Assembly (NCBI GenBank): GCA_027487865.1
Contig: JAIYCT010000003.1
Span: 62,001-126,000 of the forward strand
DNA length: 64,000 nt
Source of the DNA: Microbacteriaceae bacterium
Lineage (GTDB): Bacteria; Actinomycetota; Actinomycetes; Actinomycetales; Microbacteriaceae
Reading direction: 5' to 3'
Shown here: positions 8,127-16,616 of the stretch, piece by piece
How the letters are laid out: every line of letters begins with the position of its first letter
Position numbering within the stretch: the first letter of the stretch is position 1
Notes under the pieces: model-generated
What the model was told of the DNA's origin: nothing
Seen by the model: only the letters and a program-made list of their open reading frames with translations
The model's database searches: none
Translations under genes and position numbers: made by a program

Positions 8127-8442
8127 AATCGATGCAACCGTTGCAAGCTTTGAGCAGGACGTACTGCAGTCCGAGCTTCCGGTAATTGTTGACTTTTGGG
8201 CGGAGTGGTGCGGTCCATGCCGCATGATCGGTCCGATTCTGGAGGAAATGGCCACCGAGTATCACGACAAGATCAAGATCGTGAAGGTCAACGTCGATAA
8301 CGAGGGCCAGCTGGCGATGGACTACAAAGTGACCGGTATTCCGCTACTTGGCGTTTTCCACAAGGGTGAGATGGTGAAGCAGTTGGTTGGTGCCAGACCA
8401 AAGGCAGCTCTAGTCTCTGAGCTCAGCGAGTACTTAGGATAA
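8119..8442 (+). CDS. trxA: Thioredoxin
   Basis: Small thiol-disulfide oxidoreductase. It is 107 residues with the active site WAEWCGPCRM and the cis-proline region TGIPLLGVF. The start is GTG, six bases after AAGGAG, and lies inside a parS palindrome. It forms an operon with trxB. The cwlM amidase gene that follows trx in Mycobacterium is not present here. Confidence 0.97.
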   Translation: MKPIDATVASFEQDVLQSELPVIVDFWAEWCGPCRMIGPILEEMATEYHDKIKIVKVNVDNEGQLAMDYKVTGIPLLGVFHKGEMVKQLVGARPKAALVSELSEYLG

Positions 8443-8509
8443 TCGCCAACCTTTTGGCCCTGAAGGGCTTATAGAAGTAAGCTATTCCCTAAATCCCCGG
8501 GAGCCCTAA

Positions 8510-9769
8510 TTGTCCAATACGCGCGCAGGAACTGTCTCTAACTTTGACACCTGGAAGCATGCGTATGCGGCGCGCGCGGCAAACCTCTCCGTTTCTGAGG
8601 TAAGAGCCCTCTTTGCTGTGGTCTCAAGGCCTGAAGTTGTCTCCCTTGCAGGTGGCATGCCGGATGTATCTGCCCTAGATGGCGAACTTATTGAGCAGGC
8701 TTTCCGATCCCTGATGTCCAATCGCCGCAACTACGCCCTGCAGTATGGCGGCGGCCAGGGTGACCTGAGGCTGCGCGAGCAAATCCAAGAAATCATGGCC
8801 CTTGAGGGCATTCAAGGCTCGGTTGAGAATCTGATGATTACCACCGGTAGCCAGCACGCGCTTGAACTGTTGGCGGATCTCTTCCTCGACCAGGGAGACG
8901 CCGTGTTGGTAGAAGCACCAAGCTACGTGGGTGCCGTGGGTATTTTTCGCCACAAAGAGGCTCATATCGAGCACGTCTTCACCGACGACGACGGAATATC
9001 CCCGGTAGCCCTTGCCGAGGCGGCTGACCGCCTGATCGAACAGGGCCGCAAGGTCAAGCTTTTGTATTTAGTTCCAAACTTTGCCAACCCATCTGGCGTC
9101 ACCCTTACCGCTGAGCGTCGTGCCCAGGTATTGCAGGTTTGCCGCGAGCGTGGGATCTTGATTGTTGAGGACAACCCCTACGGATTGCTCTACTTTGACC
9201 AGAAGCCGCCAGAAGCCTTGCGCGCGATGGACTCTGAGGGAGTGGTCTACCTGGGCAGCTTCTCAAAAATCCTCTCTCCTGGACTCAGGGTCGGTTATGT
9301 CCTTGCACCGCCTGCGATTCGCGAAAAATTGATTTTGGCCAATGAGTCCGCAATTCTTTCGCCTGCCACCTTCGCTCAGATGATGGTTAGCGAGTACCTC
9401 TCACTGTCCGACTGGCAGGGCCAAATCGACACCTACCGCAAGCTCTACGCGAGCAAACGCGATGCCGCCCTCGAGGCACTGGCCCAGTATTTGCCAAGAG
9501 TGCAGACAACTCGCCCTCAGGGCGGTTTCTTCCTGTGGCTGACCCTCCCTGAGGGTCTAAACAGCAAGGAAATGCTGCCATTGGCGGTAGACGAGCTGGT
9601 TGCCTATACCCCCGGAACCGCCTTCTACGGCGACGGGCGTGGTGCCAACAACATCCGAATTTGCTTCAGTCACCCAACGGCTGAGAATGTAAAGGTCGGA
9701 ATCCAACGTCTTTCCAACGTCGTGAATCCTCAGCTAGACCGACTCGTCACTCTCCAGGCGAAGCACTAG
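8510..9769 (+). CDS. PLP-dependent aminotransferase, class I/II
   Basis: Transfers amino groups using pyridoxal phosphate; it resembles 2-aminoadipate / aromatic or branched-chain aminotransferases of the MocR-like fold without the DNA-binding domain. It is 419 residues. It has NFANPSG (cofactor-binding Asn), SFSKILSPGLRVGYV with the Schiff-base lysine, and a C-terminal substrate Arg in NNIRICFSHP. The start is TTG with a GGGAG site upstream. It lies convergent to parB, as aminotransferases of this group often do in Actinobacteria. The precise substrate is unknown. Confidence 0.9.
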   Translation: MSNTRAGTVSNFDTWKHAYAARAANLSVSEVRALFAVVSRPEVVSLAGGMPDVSALDGELIEQAFRSLMSNRRNYALQYGGGQGDLRLREQIQEIMALEGIQGSVENLMITTGSQHALELLADLFLDQGDAVLVEAPSYVGAVGIFRHKEAHIEHVFTDDDGISPVALAEAADRLIEQGRKVKLLYLVPNFANPSGVTLTAERRAQVLQVCRERGILIVEDNPYGLLYFDQKPPEALRAMDSEGVVYLGSFSKILSPGLRVGYVLAPPAIREKLILANESAILSPATFAQMMVSEYLSLSDWQGQIDTYRKLYASKRDAALEALAQYLPRVQTTRPQGGFFLWLTLPEGLNSKEMLPLAVDELVAYTPGTAFYGDGRGANNIRICFSHPTAENVKVGIQRLSNVVNPQLDRLVTLQAKH

Positions 9770-9779
9770 GCCTGAGGCC

Positions 9780-10700
9780 TTAGTTCTTGCCTTGAATTCG
9801 ATCTGAGATTCTTCTCAGGTCCGCTATGTTTCCGAACTCGATTATTAGCTTGCCCTTCTTGCGACCAAGCTGAATCTTTACAACGGTGTCCAAAGCGTTG
9901 CCCATTTCCTCGGCCATTTCTTTGAGCATGTCGGACTTGCCGCCGGGGATGATCTTGCCTCGAGTTGGCTTTACTTTGACATTTGAAACTAGCTCCTCGA
10001 GGCTTCGAACCGAGAGGCCTTCACGAACTGTTTTCTCTGCAAATGCCGTCATGGTCAAATCATCAGGCGCTCCCAAAAGAGCTCTCGCGTGACCGGCCGA
10101 AAGTACTCCGGCGGCGACCTTTGACTGAACGGTCAGAGGCAGCTTCAGTAGACGCAGGGTGTTGGTGATTTGAGGTCTTGAGCGACCAAGCTTGTCGGCC
10201 AACTGATCCTGGGTCGAACCAAAGTCTTCAAGCAGCTGCTTGTAGGCGGAAGCTTCTTCCAGCGGGTTGAGGTTGGCGCGGTGCAGGTTCTCCAAAAGTG
10301 CGTCCCTGAGCATGTTCTCATCAGCGGTTTCGCGAACGATGGCCGGGATCTTCGTCAGTCCGGCTTCCTTCGAAGCCCTGAGACGACGCTCACCCATAAT
10401 CAACTCGTAGCCGGAGCCCTTTGAGCGAACCACGATTGGCTGTAGCACGCCGAATTCCTTGATCGAGTGCACAAGCTCTGCAAATGCCTCGGCCTCAAAG
10501 ACCGACCTGGGCTGCTGTGGGTTCGGAACGATCTCGTTTGGGTCGAGTTCCATAAACCGAGCACCTGGCACCTCGATTAGCGGAATGGCAGATGTGTTGG
10601 TGAAGAACACGTCAACCGCATCTCGATCACCACCTGGAATCAGCGAGCCGATGCCTCTACCTAGTCCACCTTTGCGTTCTGGGCGCTTTTCTTCACTCAT
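9780..10700 (-). CDS. parB: Chromosome partitioning protein ParB
   Basis: Binds parS and spreads along DNA to form the partition complex near the origin. It is 306 residues: the ParB N-terminal CTP-binding fold with [17 protein letters not shown] at about 125-142, a central helix-turn-helix that reads parS, and a C-terminal dimer domain. Its start overlaps the parA stop by four bases (ATGA). Three parS sites are visible in this window at 8.1, 11.6 and 12.4 kb. Confidence 0.97.
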   Translation of the reverse strand: MSEEKRPERKGGLGRGIGSLIPGGDRDAVDVFFTNTSAIPLIEVPGARFMELDPNEIVPNPQQPRSVFEAEAFAELVHSIKEFGVLQPIVVRSKGSGYELIMGERRLRASKEAGLTKIPAIVRETADENMLRDALLENLHRANLNPLEEASAYKQLLEDFGSTQDQLADKLGRSRPQITNTLRLLKLPLTVQSKVAAGVLSAGHARALLGAPDDLTMTAFAEKTVREGLSVRSLEELVSNVKVKPTRGKIIPGGKSDMLKEMAEEMGNALDTVVKIQLGRKKGKLIIEFGNIADLRRISDRIQGKN

Positions 10701-11584
10701 TTGACTACTCCTCGCTGAGCTAGTTCGATTGCAGCTTCCTGATAGGCCAGGGAGCCCGAATTCTTAGGGTCATAACTGATTGCCGTCTGACCGAAGCTTG
10801 GAGCCTCAGAGAGCCTCACAGAGCGTGGAATAGTCGCATTCAGGGTCTGCTTAGGGAAATACTTGCGAACTTCCGCGGCAACATCGGTGGAAAGGTTGGT
10901 TCGGTTGTCAAACATGGTCAACAAGATCCCGCCAACGATTAGGTCTGGGTTCAGATTTGCCCGAATACGTTCAATGTTTGCCATCAACTGAGTTACGCCC
11001 TCAAGCGCGTAGTACTCGCACTGGATAGGAACCAACACCTCTCCTGCGGCAACTAAGGCATTTACCGTCAAAAGACCCAGCGATGGAGGGGAGTCGATGA
11101 AGACAAAGTGAATCGGGTGTTCAAAGTCCGCAAGAAACTGGTTCAGGCTATCCAAAAGGATGCGCTCACGATTCGGGACCGAAACCATGTCGATTTCAGC
11201 TCCGGCAAGGTTGATGGTTGCGGGTAGGCAGAAGAGGTTGTGGTGCTCTGGGCTTTGCTTTACGGCATCGATCATCGGAACACCCTGGACCAACACCTCA
11301 TAGCTACCGGTGACTGAGTTGTGGTGCTCTACGCCGAGAGCTGTTGATGCGTTGCCCTGTGGGTCAAGATCAACCACCAAAACTCCCAGGCCTTTGCGAG
11401 CCAGCGAAGCCGCAAGGTTTACGGCCGATGTGGTTTTTCCAACACCACCTTTTTGGTTAGAGATAGTGATGATTCTGGTCTTTGAAGGTGGGGTCAGAGT
11501 CACTTCCGCAACACGACGAGCACGCTCGTTATTCTGCGTCATCTCCCGCAATAACGGGGTGTTTTGGATGTTTTCCATGCTCAA
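10697..11584 (-). CDS. parA: Chromosome partitioning ATPase ParA
   Basis: Walker-type ATPase that moves ParB-parS complexes. It is 295 residues, with the deviant Walker A motif KGGVGKTTS at about 44-52 and LDPQGNAST. The TTG at 11584 is taken as start because it overlaps the stop of the preceding small frame (TTGA); ATG at 11578 two codons later is an alternative. The N-terminus (NTPLLREM ... ERARRV) resembles the part that follows the VSRET segment in longer actinobacterial ParA proteins, a segment found here in the upstream frame. Confidence 0.96.
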   Translation of the reverse strand: MSMENIQNTPLLREMTQNNERARRVAEVTLTPPSKTRIITISNQKGGVGKTTSAVNLAASLARKGLGVLVVDLDPQGNASTALGVEHHNSVTGSYEVLVQGVPMIDAVKQSPEHHNLFCLPATINLAGAEIDMVSVPNRERILLDSLNQFLADFEHPIHFVFIDSPPSLGLLTVNALVAAGEVLVPIQCEYYALEGVTQLMANIERIRANLNPDLIVGGILLTMFDNRTNLSTDVAAEVRKYFPKQTLNATIPRSVRLSEAPSFGQTAISYDPKNSGSLAYQEAAIELAQRGVVK

Positions 11585-11748
11585 TGATCTTCTGATGTTT
11601 CACGTGAAACATGTTCAATGTTTGCAGTGTCCAAACCTTGCCAACCGGTTGGTTCCGCAGAGGTTTCCTTGCGGTCGTTTGGGTAACCCAAACCCTCGCG
11701 AACAGTCGCTTGAGTTTCGGCAGTGGCCTCTGCAGGATGATTTAGCAT
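11581..11748 (-). CDS. Small ORF between rsmG and parA (55 aa), possible split ParA N-terminus
   Basis: The frame runs from ATG at 11748 to TGA at 11583-11581, with a GGAG site four bases before the ATG. It starts 10 bases after the rsmG stop, and its TGA overlaps the parA TTG (TTGA). The product ends [10 protein letters not shown], the VSRET part being encoded by the parS site. Mycobacterial ParA has a long N-terminal extension with VSRETS shortly before the TPI...ERA.RV region, so this frame matches the missing extension in the -1 relation to parA. It may be a coupled leader peptide, an N-terminus joined by frameshifting, or a decayed extension. Codon use is ordinary for the neighbourhood. 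Confidence 0.5.
   Translation of the reverse strand: MLNHPAEATAETQATVREGLGYPNDRKETSAEPTGWQGLDTANIEHVSRETSEDH
11596..11611. promoter_or_regulatory. parS site (perfect)
   Basis: TGTTTCACGTGAAACA, a perfect match to the consensus parS, lies between rsmG and parA inside the small frame, 12 bases before the parA TTG. Confidence 0.95.
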
Positions 11749-11758
11749 TTGACTCCAA

Positions 11759-12400
11759 TCATTGCAGAATAATGCGAACCACAGTCGCGGTCTCAGGAGC
11801 TTTCCCCAAGCCGAGGGTCATAATCTCTGGCTCTCCAAAGCCAAGTCTTTGTAGTCTCGGTTTTGCTTCGGCAATCTCTGCCGGCGCTCTGGATCCCTTG
11901 AGGGCAAGGACTGTTTTTAGCTTTGACCCCCTGGTGAGCGGAGTAAGAAGCTTCAGGAGCTTGTCCAAAGCTGCGACCGCGCGAGCGGTGACGATGTCGA
12001 AGTCAGTTCTAGATACTTCCTCAGCACGGGCGCGAATGACGTCAACATTCTTGATGCCAAGGTCATTCACCACGGACAAAAGCCAGTTTGCCCTTCGCTC
12101 CATGGGCTCTATAAGTGTGAAATGGGCTTTCGGTTGGGCAATAGCCATCGGAATGCCCGGGAGTCCAGCTCCGGAGCCCACATCCGCAACCAAGGAACCG
12201 TCCGGAACCAACTCGGACAGCAAAGCGCTATTAATTACGTGACGTGACCAGATTTTTGGAAGTTCCCTCGGTCCCAAAAGCCCAAAGGTCTCGGAGTCTG
12301 CAGCCAAACGCTGGGTATAAGCCCTTGCCAGATCAATGCCAGAGCCGAAGATACCTGCAGCTGCAGCCGGTTCCTGCTCAATGTCGAGTTCGTCTGACAT
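11759..12400 (-). CDS. rsmG: 16S rRNA (guanine-527-N7) methyltransferase
   Basis: Methylates G527 of 16S rRNA with S-adenosylmethionine; loss gives low-level streptomycin resistance in many bacteria. It is 213 residues with the SAM motif VADVGSGAGLPGIP at about 70-83 and the later motif VTARAVA. It sits in the khpB-rsmG-parA-parB run; a perfect parS separates it from khpB. Confidence 0.96.
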   Translation of the reverse strand: MSDELDIEQEPAAAAGIFGSGIDLARAYTQRLAADSETFGLLGPRELPKIWSRHVINSALLSELVPDGSLVADVGSGAGLPGIPMAIAQPKAHFTLIEPMERRANWLLSVVNDLGIKNVDVIRARAEEVSRTDFDIVTARAVAALDKLLKLLTPLTRGSKLKTVLALKGSRAPAEIAEAKPRLQRLGFGEPEIMTLGLGKAPETATVVRIILQ

Positions 12401-12413
12401 CTAAATCCTCCGA

Positions 12414-12429
12414 TGTTTCACGTGAAACA
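12414..12429. promoter_or_regulatory. parS site (perfect)
   Basis: TGTTTCACGTGAAACA fills most of the 29-base gap between khpB and rsmG. It is the parS site closest to the origin seen here, about 4 kb away. Confidence 0.95.
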
Positions 12430-12897
12430 TTAAGGCTTGGATACGACGATGTGGCGATCCTTGCCCTGGCCCTCAGACTCTGAAACGTAGCCAGCTTCGC
12501 TGACCATGTCGTGGACCAGCTTGCGGTCGTAAGAGCTCATTGGCTTTAGGTGTTGTGGCTTGTCGGACTCTTCTAGCTTCGCGATGGTGCGCTCAACCAG
12601 AGTCTCTAGCTGCTTGGTCTTTACCGCACGGGATCCGCCAATGTCTAGGATCAAGCGGCTCATTGAGCCGGTCTTGGCCTGAACTACTAGGCGGGTGATC
12701 TCCTGAAGTGCCTCAACGGTGGTTGGTTCGGAGATCTTGCCTAGGTTTGACTCACCCTCGCTGGTGACCGAGATGTAGACGCGGTCCTGGCGGAATTCGA
12801 TCTCAAGGTCACCGTCAAGATCTGCGGTGTCTAGAAATTCTTCGATGAAGTCAGCGGCGATTTCGCCTTCCTGCTCCAGCTCTTGTTCTCTGCTCAT
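12430..12897 (-). CDS. khpB: RNA-binding protein KhpB (Jag/EloR family)
   Basis: KH and R3H domain RNA-binding protein linked in other bacteria to cell elongation and division. It is 155 residues with no N-terminal Jag domain: an acidic N-terminus, the KH domain at about 25-85, and an R3H domain at about 90-150 with the family's Arg-x3-His motif replaced in part by SSYDRKLVHDMV. It overlaps yidC by one base and lies in the conserved rpmH-to-parB cluster. Confidence 0.93.
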   Translation of the reverse strand: MSREQELEQEGEIAADFIEEFLDTADLDGDLEIEFRQDRVYISVTSEGESNLGKISEPTTVEALQEITRLVVQAKTGSMSRLILDIGGSRAVKTKQLETLVERTIAKLEESDKPQHLKPMSSYDRKLVHDMVSEAGYVSESEGQGKDRHIVVSKP

Positions 12898-13814
12898 TAT
12901 TTCTTCTTCTTCTTTGCACGATTTTTGCCAACCGGCTGTTGACGCTGCGTTGGCTGCTCAACTTCCGCCTCAGGAGTGGATTCCTCAAGTTTGATTTTGC
13001 CCTTTTTTACTAGGCGTGCCTCGCGCTCCTTGTGGGCAATAGATCCAGGAGTAGGCATGTTGCGAATGACCAGGAACTGTTGTCCCATGGTCCAGAAGTT
13101 TGAAACCAACCAGTAGGTCATAACTCCGAGTGGGAAGCTCACACCCGAGATTAGGAACACGAAAGGTAATACATAAAGCAAGATCTTCTGGGTCTGCATG
13201 AACTGGCTGTTCTGCACGTCAGGGTTCTGGTTCTTGGTCATGATCTGCTTCTGGGTGATGAACTGAGAAGCGGTCATCGCAACAATCATGATTCCGGCGA
13301 TGATCTTGACGTTGATTAGATCCGAACCGAAGAAGGTGTCAGAAAGCTTGGCGCCGAATATCTCGGCCTGGGAGAACGAAATTGCCATTTCCTGAGTTAG
13401 CAGGCCAACACCTGGCTTGTTGTTTCCGGCATCGTTTAGAACGAAGAACAATCCGGTGAAGATTGGCATCTGCAGCAATAGCGGCAGGCAGGAGGAAAGC
13501 GGGTTCGATCCGGTGCGCTTATAAAGGTCCATCTGCTCACGAGCCATGCGCTCACGAGAATCGCGATCGGTCTTGCCCTTGTACTTGTCCTGGAGCTTCT
13601 TCAGCTCTGGCTGAACCAACATCATGTTGCGCTGGCTCTTGATTTGCTTCACAAAGACAGGGATCAAAGCTGCTCTAACAACAAGAACTAGGCCGACTAC
13701 GGCCAACACCCACGAGGTGCCAGATGTGGACTGCAAACCCATTGCAGTAAATAGGGTGTGGAAACTAACGAGCACTAGCTCGACGAGCCACTTAATCGGC
13801 CACAGTAGATCCAC
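12897..13814 (-). CDS. yidC: Membrane protein insertase YidC
   Basis: Inserts proteins into the cytoplasmic membrane, alone or with Sec. It is 305 residues with five predicted membrane helices, the conserved Arg of the hydrophilic groove in VVRAALIPVF at about 47-56, and a Lys-rich C-terminal tail ending KKKKK that likely contacts ribosomes. It sits between yidD and khpB. Confidence 0.96.
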   Translation of the reverse strand: MDLLWPIKWLVELVLVSFHTLFTAMGLQSTSGTSWVLAVVGLVLVVRAALIPVFVKQIKSQRNMMLVQPELKKLQDKYKGKTDRDSRERMAREQMDLYKRTGSNPLSSCLPLLLQMPIFTGLFFVLNDAGNNKPGVGLLTQEMAISFSQAEIFGAKLSDTFFGSDLINVKIIAGIMIVAMTASQFITQKQIMTKNQNPDVQNSQFMQTQKILLYVLPFVFLISGVSFPLGVMTYWLVSNFWTMGQQFLVIRNMPTPGSIAHKEREARLVKKGKIKLEESTPEAEVEQPTQRQQPVGKNRAKKKKK

Positions 13815-13816
13815 TA

Positions 13817-14125
13817 TTACCTCTTCTTATTGTGGGAGTTGGAACTTACAAATCCTAGCTTGCCAATGGCTATCCAGCTCGGTCCAGATTTGACATCATC
13901 AATACCACCGGCAGACCATGGGTTGCAGCGCACAATCCTCCAGAACGTAAGCCCAGATCCACGCAGCACACCGTGCTGCTGCAAGGAGGCCAAACCATAG
14001 GTTGAGCAGCTTGGGTGGTAGCGACAAACATCACCGTATAAGGGGGAGATGATTTTGCGCCAAATCAAGATTAAACCAATGATCAGATTCCGCGGCAAGA
14101 GGAACGCAAACCACAGCACTTTCAA
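13817..14125 (-). CDS. yidD: Membrane protein insertion efficiency factor YidD
   Basis: Small membrane-associated protein that helps YidC. It is 102 residues with the family core CRYHPSCSTYGLASL and WRIVRCNPWSAGGIDDV. The TTG start overlaps the rnpA stop codon (TTGA). Two bases separate it from yidC. Confidence 0.94.
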   Translation of the reverse strand: MKVLWFAFLLPRNLIIGLILIWRKIISPLYGDVCRYHPSCSTYGLASLQQHGVLRGSGLTFWRIVRCNPWSAGGIDDVKSGPSWIAIGKLGFVSSNSHNKKR

Positions 14126-14448
14126 GACTTCACCTTTGCAAAAGCTGCCTGGACCGCCTGAGCCAACACGACATAATCACAATCAAGAGCAGAGGCTCGC
14201 ATGCGGAAAACCGCGTCAATTGGCTGTTCTAGACCGGCAAGCTCGGCCCTAATGGCTGAAGTAATGCGTCTTTTGATTTTGTTTCGCTGAACGGCTCCGC
14301 CGACTACGCGACCGGTGATTACAGCAAATCGCGAAGTTTCGGCTGGCAAAAAGTGAAGGGTGAAAAAGTTAGAAGAGTGACGCTGTCCTCGTTTGACGAC
14401 ATCGCGAATCTCATCGCCTGACCTGAGGCGACTACTCCGCGCTAGCAG
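14122..14448 (-). CDS. rnpA: Ribonuclease P protein component (CTG start)
   Basis: Protein subunit of RNase P, which matures tRNA 5' ends. It is 108 residues when started at CTG 14448. The upstream codons read SRLRSGDEIRDVVKRGQR, the conserved RnpA N-terminus, and no in-frame ATG, GTG or TTG exists before TTG at 14349, which would remove this region and part of the fold. AAGGA lies six bases before the CTG. The central RNR-like motif is seen in VQRNKIKRRI. The gene starts nine bases after the rpmH stop and overlaps yidD. Confidence 0.88.
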   Translation of the reverse strand: MLARSSRLRSGDEIRDVVKRGQRHSSNFFTLHFLPAETSRFAVITGRVVGGAVQRNKIKRRITSAIRAELAGLEQPIDAVFRMRASALDCDYVVLAQAVQAAFAKVKS

Positions 14449-14457
14449 AGTAGATCC

Positions 14458-14595
14458 TTATGCGCTCAGCTCGACGCGGCCCTTGCGGCGACGGGCTGCA
14501 AGAATGGCGCGTCCAGCGCGAGTACGCATGCGTAGACGGAAACCGTGGGTCTTTGCACGACGACGGTTGTTCGGCTGAAAGGTACGCTTGCTCAC
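14458..14595 (-). CDS. rpmH: 50S ribosomal protein L34
   Basis: Small basic ribosomal protein of 45 residues, starting [19 protein letters not shown] and ending [11 protein letters not shown]. The start is GTG with a GGGAG site. It is the first gene of the rpmH-rnpA-yidD-yidC-khpB-rsmG-parA-parB run and diverges from dnaA. Its length and sequence fit the family exactly. Confidence 0.97.
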   Translation of the reverse strand: MSKRTFQPNNRRRAKTHGFRLRMRTRAGRAILAARRRKGRVELSA

Positions 14596-14901
14596 TTGAA
14601 ATCTCCCTGGAACTGTTGGGCCAATTGCCCAAGATAACCTCAGTACTTTACGGCATAGCTCCGGGCTTAGTCAAGAGTCAACGAAAGTGTTTGAGGATTT
14701 TGATTCTGGATACCATGGTTGTTAGAAATATCAGCGAGCGACACGCCGATTGGATTTGATTTTGGGCGAGAAATACCGCTTGAATGTTGCACATTACAAA
14801 TCTGGGAACATTCAATGAGTTTTCCACAGAAATCAAAGACTTTTCCACAGGCCATTTGGTTTGTGCAAAAATCTGTGGATAACTTTCATTAGGAGCTTGA
14901 C
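14596..14901. promoter_or_regulatory. rpmH-dnaA divergent spacer with DnaA boxes
   Basis: This 306-base non-coding stretch must hold promoters for both directions. DnaA-box-like sites lie at 14820-14828 and 14841-14849 (both TTTTCCACA) and at 14874-14882 (TGTGGATAA, a perfect box in reverse). They are close to the dnaA start, so DnaA autoregulation is likely. No gene is visible; the short minus-strand frames here show no protein character. Confidence 0.75.
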
Positions 14902-16290
14902 ATGGCGGACGAGCAGCTGGCCACAATGTGGCAGTCGTTGGTCAATAAGGTCGCCAACGACGAGCGAGTTACCCCGCACCTCAAAGGCCATCTGGAACTT
15001 GCTGTTCCAAAGGGCGTTCTAGAGGACACCCTTTACATAGAGGTTCCCAACGAAATCACCCGAGCCATGCTTCAGCAGCGGCTGAAGGATCAGCTGCTCG
15101 AAGCGATGCAAGAAATGGCGGAATTTGGCGGACCTTCATCCTTTGTGGTCATCACCAATCAAGATCTTCAGAGCTCAATTCGCCCGGAAATCATGGTCGA
15201 GCCTGAGCCAACACCAATTCAGCGTGAGCAAACTTACGTTCCACTGGTAAGCACCAATGAATCAAGGCTGAACCCTAAGTACAACTTCGAGAACTTTGTT
15301 ACCGGTGGGTCGAACCGGTTTGCTCACGCGGCCGCTTTCGCGGTTGCAGAGGCCCCGGCGGAGGCCTATAACCCGCTGTTTATCTACGGCTCGAGTGGGC
15401 TGGGTAAGACTCACCTGCTGCACGCGATTGGTCACTACGCCATTCACCTAAAGCCAAGGACCAAGGTTCGCTATGTGTCGAGCGAAGAATTCACCAACGA
15501 CTTCATCAATGCCATCCAAAACAACAAAACCTCTGAGTTTCAGGCTCAATACCGCGATGTAGACATTCTTCTGGTCGATGACATCCAGTTCCTTTCCGGC
15601 AAAGACCAAACCCAGGAAGCCTTCTTCCACACCTTTAACACCCTTCACGACCACAACAAGCAGGTGGTTATTACCTCGGATCTAAGACCTAAGCAGTTGG
15701 CTGGGTTCGAGGAGCGCATGCTTTCGCGCTTCGAGTGGGGACTAACCACAGATATTCAGGCACCGGAGTTCGAAACTCGTGTTGCAATTTTGCGTAAGAA
15801 GGCTGCCCTGGAGCGGATTTCGATTCCAGACAACGTCGTTGAATACATGGCCGCCCGAATCTCCTCCAACATTCGAGAGCTAGAGGGAACCCTGATTCGC
15901 GTTACCGCCTTCGCCAACCTAAACCGCCAGGCAATTGACATGGATCTGGTTCAGCTAGTTCTAAAAGACAGCTATGCGGTCGCTGACGGCACCAACATCT
16001 CGGCCCTATCTATCATTACCGCAACCGCCAACTACTACAAGATTTCGCCAGATGACATCACGGGTTCCGGCAGACAGCAGGCAGTGGCGCTGGCAAGACA
16101 GATCGCCATGCACATCTGCCGCGAGCTCACAGACATGTCGCTGCCAAAAATTGGGGCTCACTTTGGAAACCGCGACCACACGACGGTTATGTATGCCACC
16201 AAGAAGATCTCTGCTCAAATGCGCGAGCGTCGCTACATCTACAACCAGGTCTCTGAAATCATCCAAAAGATTAAAGACGAGAATAAATAG
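14902..16290 (+). CDS. dnaA: Chromosomal replication initiator DnaA
   Basis: ATP-dependent initiator that melts oriC. It is 462 residues: N-terminal domain I at about 1-90, a short linker, the AAA+ domain with Walker [10 protein letters not shown] at about 162-170 and Walker [10 protein letters not shown], and the C-terminal DNA-binding domain with the signature near [20 protein letters not shown] lies eight bases before the ATG. It lies between rpmH and dnaN, the normal location. Confidence 0.98.
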   Translation: MADEQLATMWQSLVNKVANDERVTPHLKGHLELAVPKGVLEDTLYIEVPNEITRAMLQQRLKDQLLEAMQEMAEFGGPSSFVVITNQDLQSSIRPEIMVEPEPTPIQREQTYVPLVSTNESRLNPKYNFENFVTGGSNRFAHAAAFAVAEAPAEAYNPLFIYGSSGLGKTHLLHAIGHYAIHLKPRTKVRYVSSEEFTNDFINAIQNNKTSEFQAQYRDVDILLVDDIQFLSGKDQTQEAFFHTFNTLHDHNKQVVITSDLRPKQLAGFEERMLSRFEWGLTTDIQAPEFETRVAILRKKAALERISIPDNVVEYMAARISSNIRELEGTLIRVTAFANLNRQAIDMDLVQLVLKDSYAVADGTNISALSIITATANYYKISPDDITGSGRQQAVALARQIAMHICRELTDMSLPKIGAHFGNRDHTTVMYATKKISAQMRERRYIYNQVSEIIQKIKDENK

Positions 16291-16616
16291 TTTTCAAATT
16301 AGCTGTGGATAACTAACCCAGTTGAGTGTTGGTAACTGCAGAAATGCTGTGAATCAAAACCTATAAACACAAAGAGTTGAAGTTTTTACTAACAGACCGG
16401 CTAGTTATCCACAGAGTTATCCACACCTGTGTAAACAAGTTACACCGTTGTAGTTTCCTTGTAATTACAGAGGAGTTGAGAGTTATCAACAGTTTCAACA
16501 GACGTTGTTATTACGAATAAAGGATATTAAATATTTTGGTTTATTACTAAAGCATCACCAGGTTTGGTTATTCGCTCAGTTGTGACAAGATAAAACTCCA
16601 TAAAGAGGATTAATTC
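16291..16616. other. oriC: Replication origin oriC (dnaA-dnaN spacer)
   Basis: A 326-base non-coding spacer. Perfect DnaA boxes lie at 16304-16312 (TGTGGATAA), 16405-16413 and 16417-16425 (TTATCCACA, 12-base pitch). Weaker boxes lie at 16327-16335 (TGTTGGTAA) and 16483-16491 (TTATCAACA). An AT-rich stretch at about 16500-16560 (GGATATTAAATATTTT within it) is a candidate unwinding element. Gene direction flips around this point, as expected for an origin. Confidence 0.9.

Noticed and set aside
11310-12242. A 310-codon plus-strand open frame across the parA-rsmG region
   Set aside because: It is antisense to parA and rsmG, which have clear family motifs, and its product has no recognisable character.
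14667-14926. Short minus-strand frames between rpmH and dnaA
   Set aside because: They overlap DnaA boxes and the dnaA start and have no protein-like composition.
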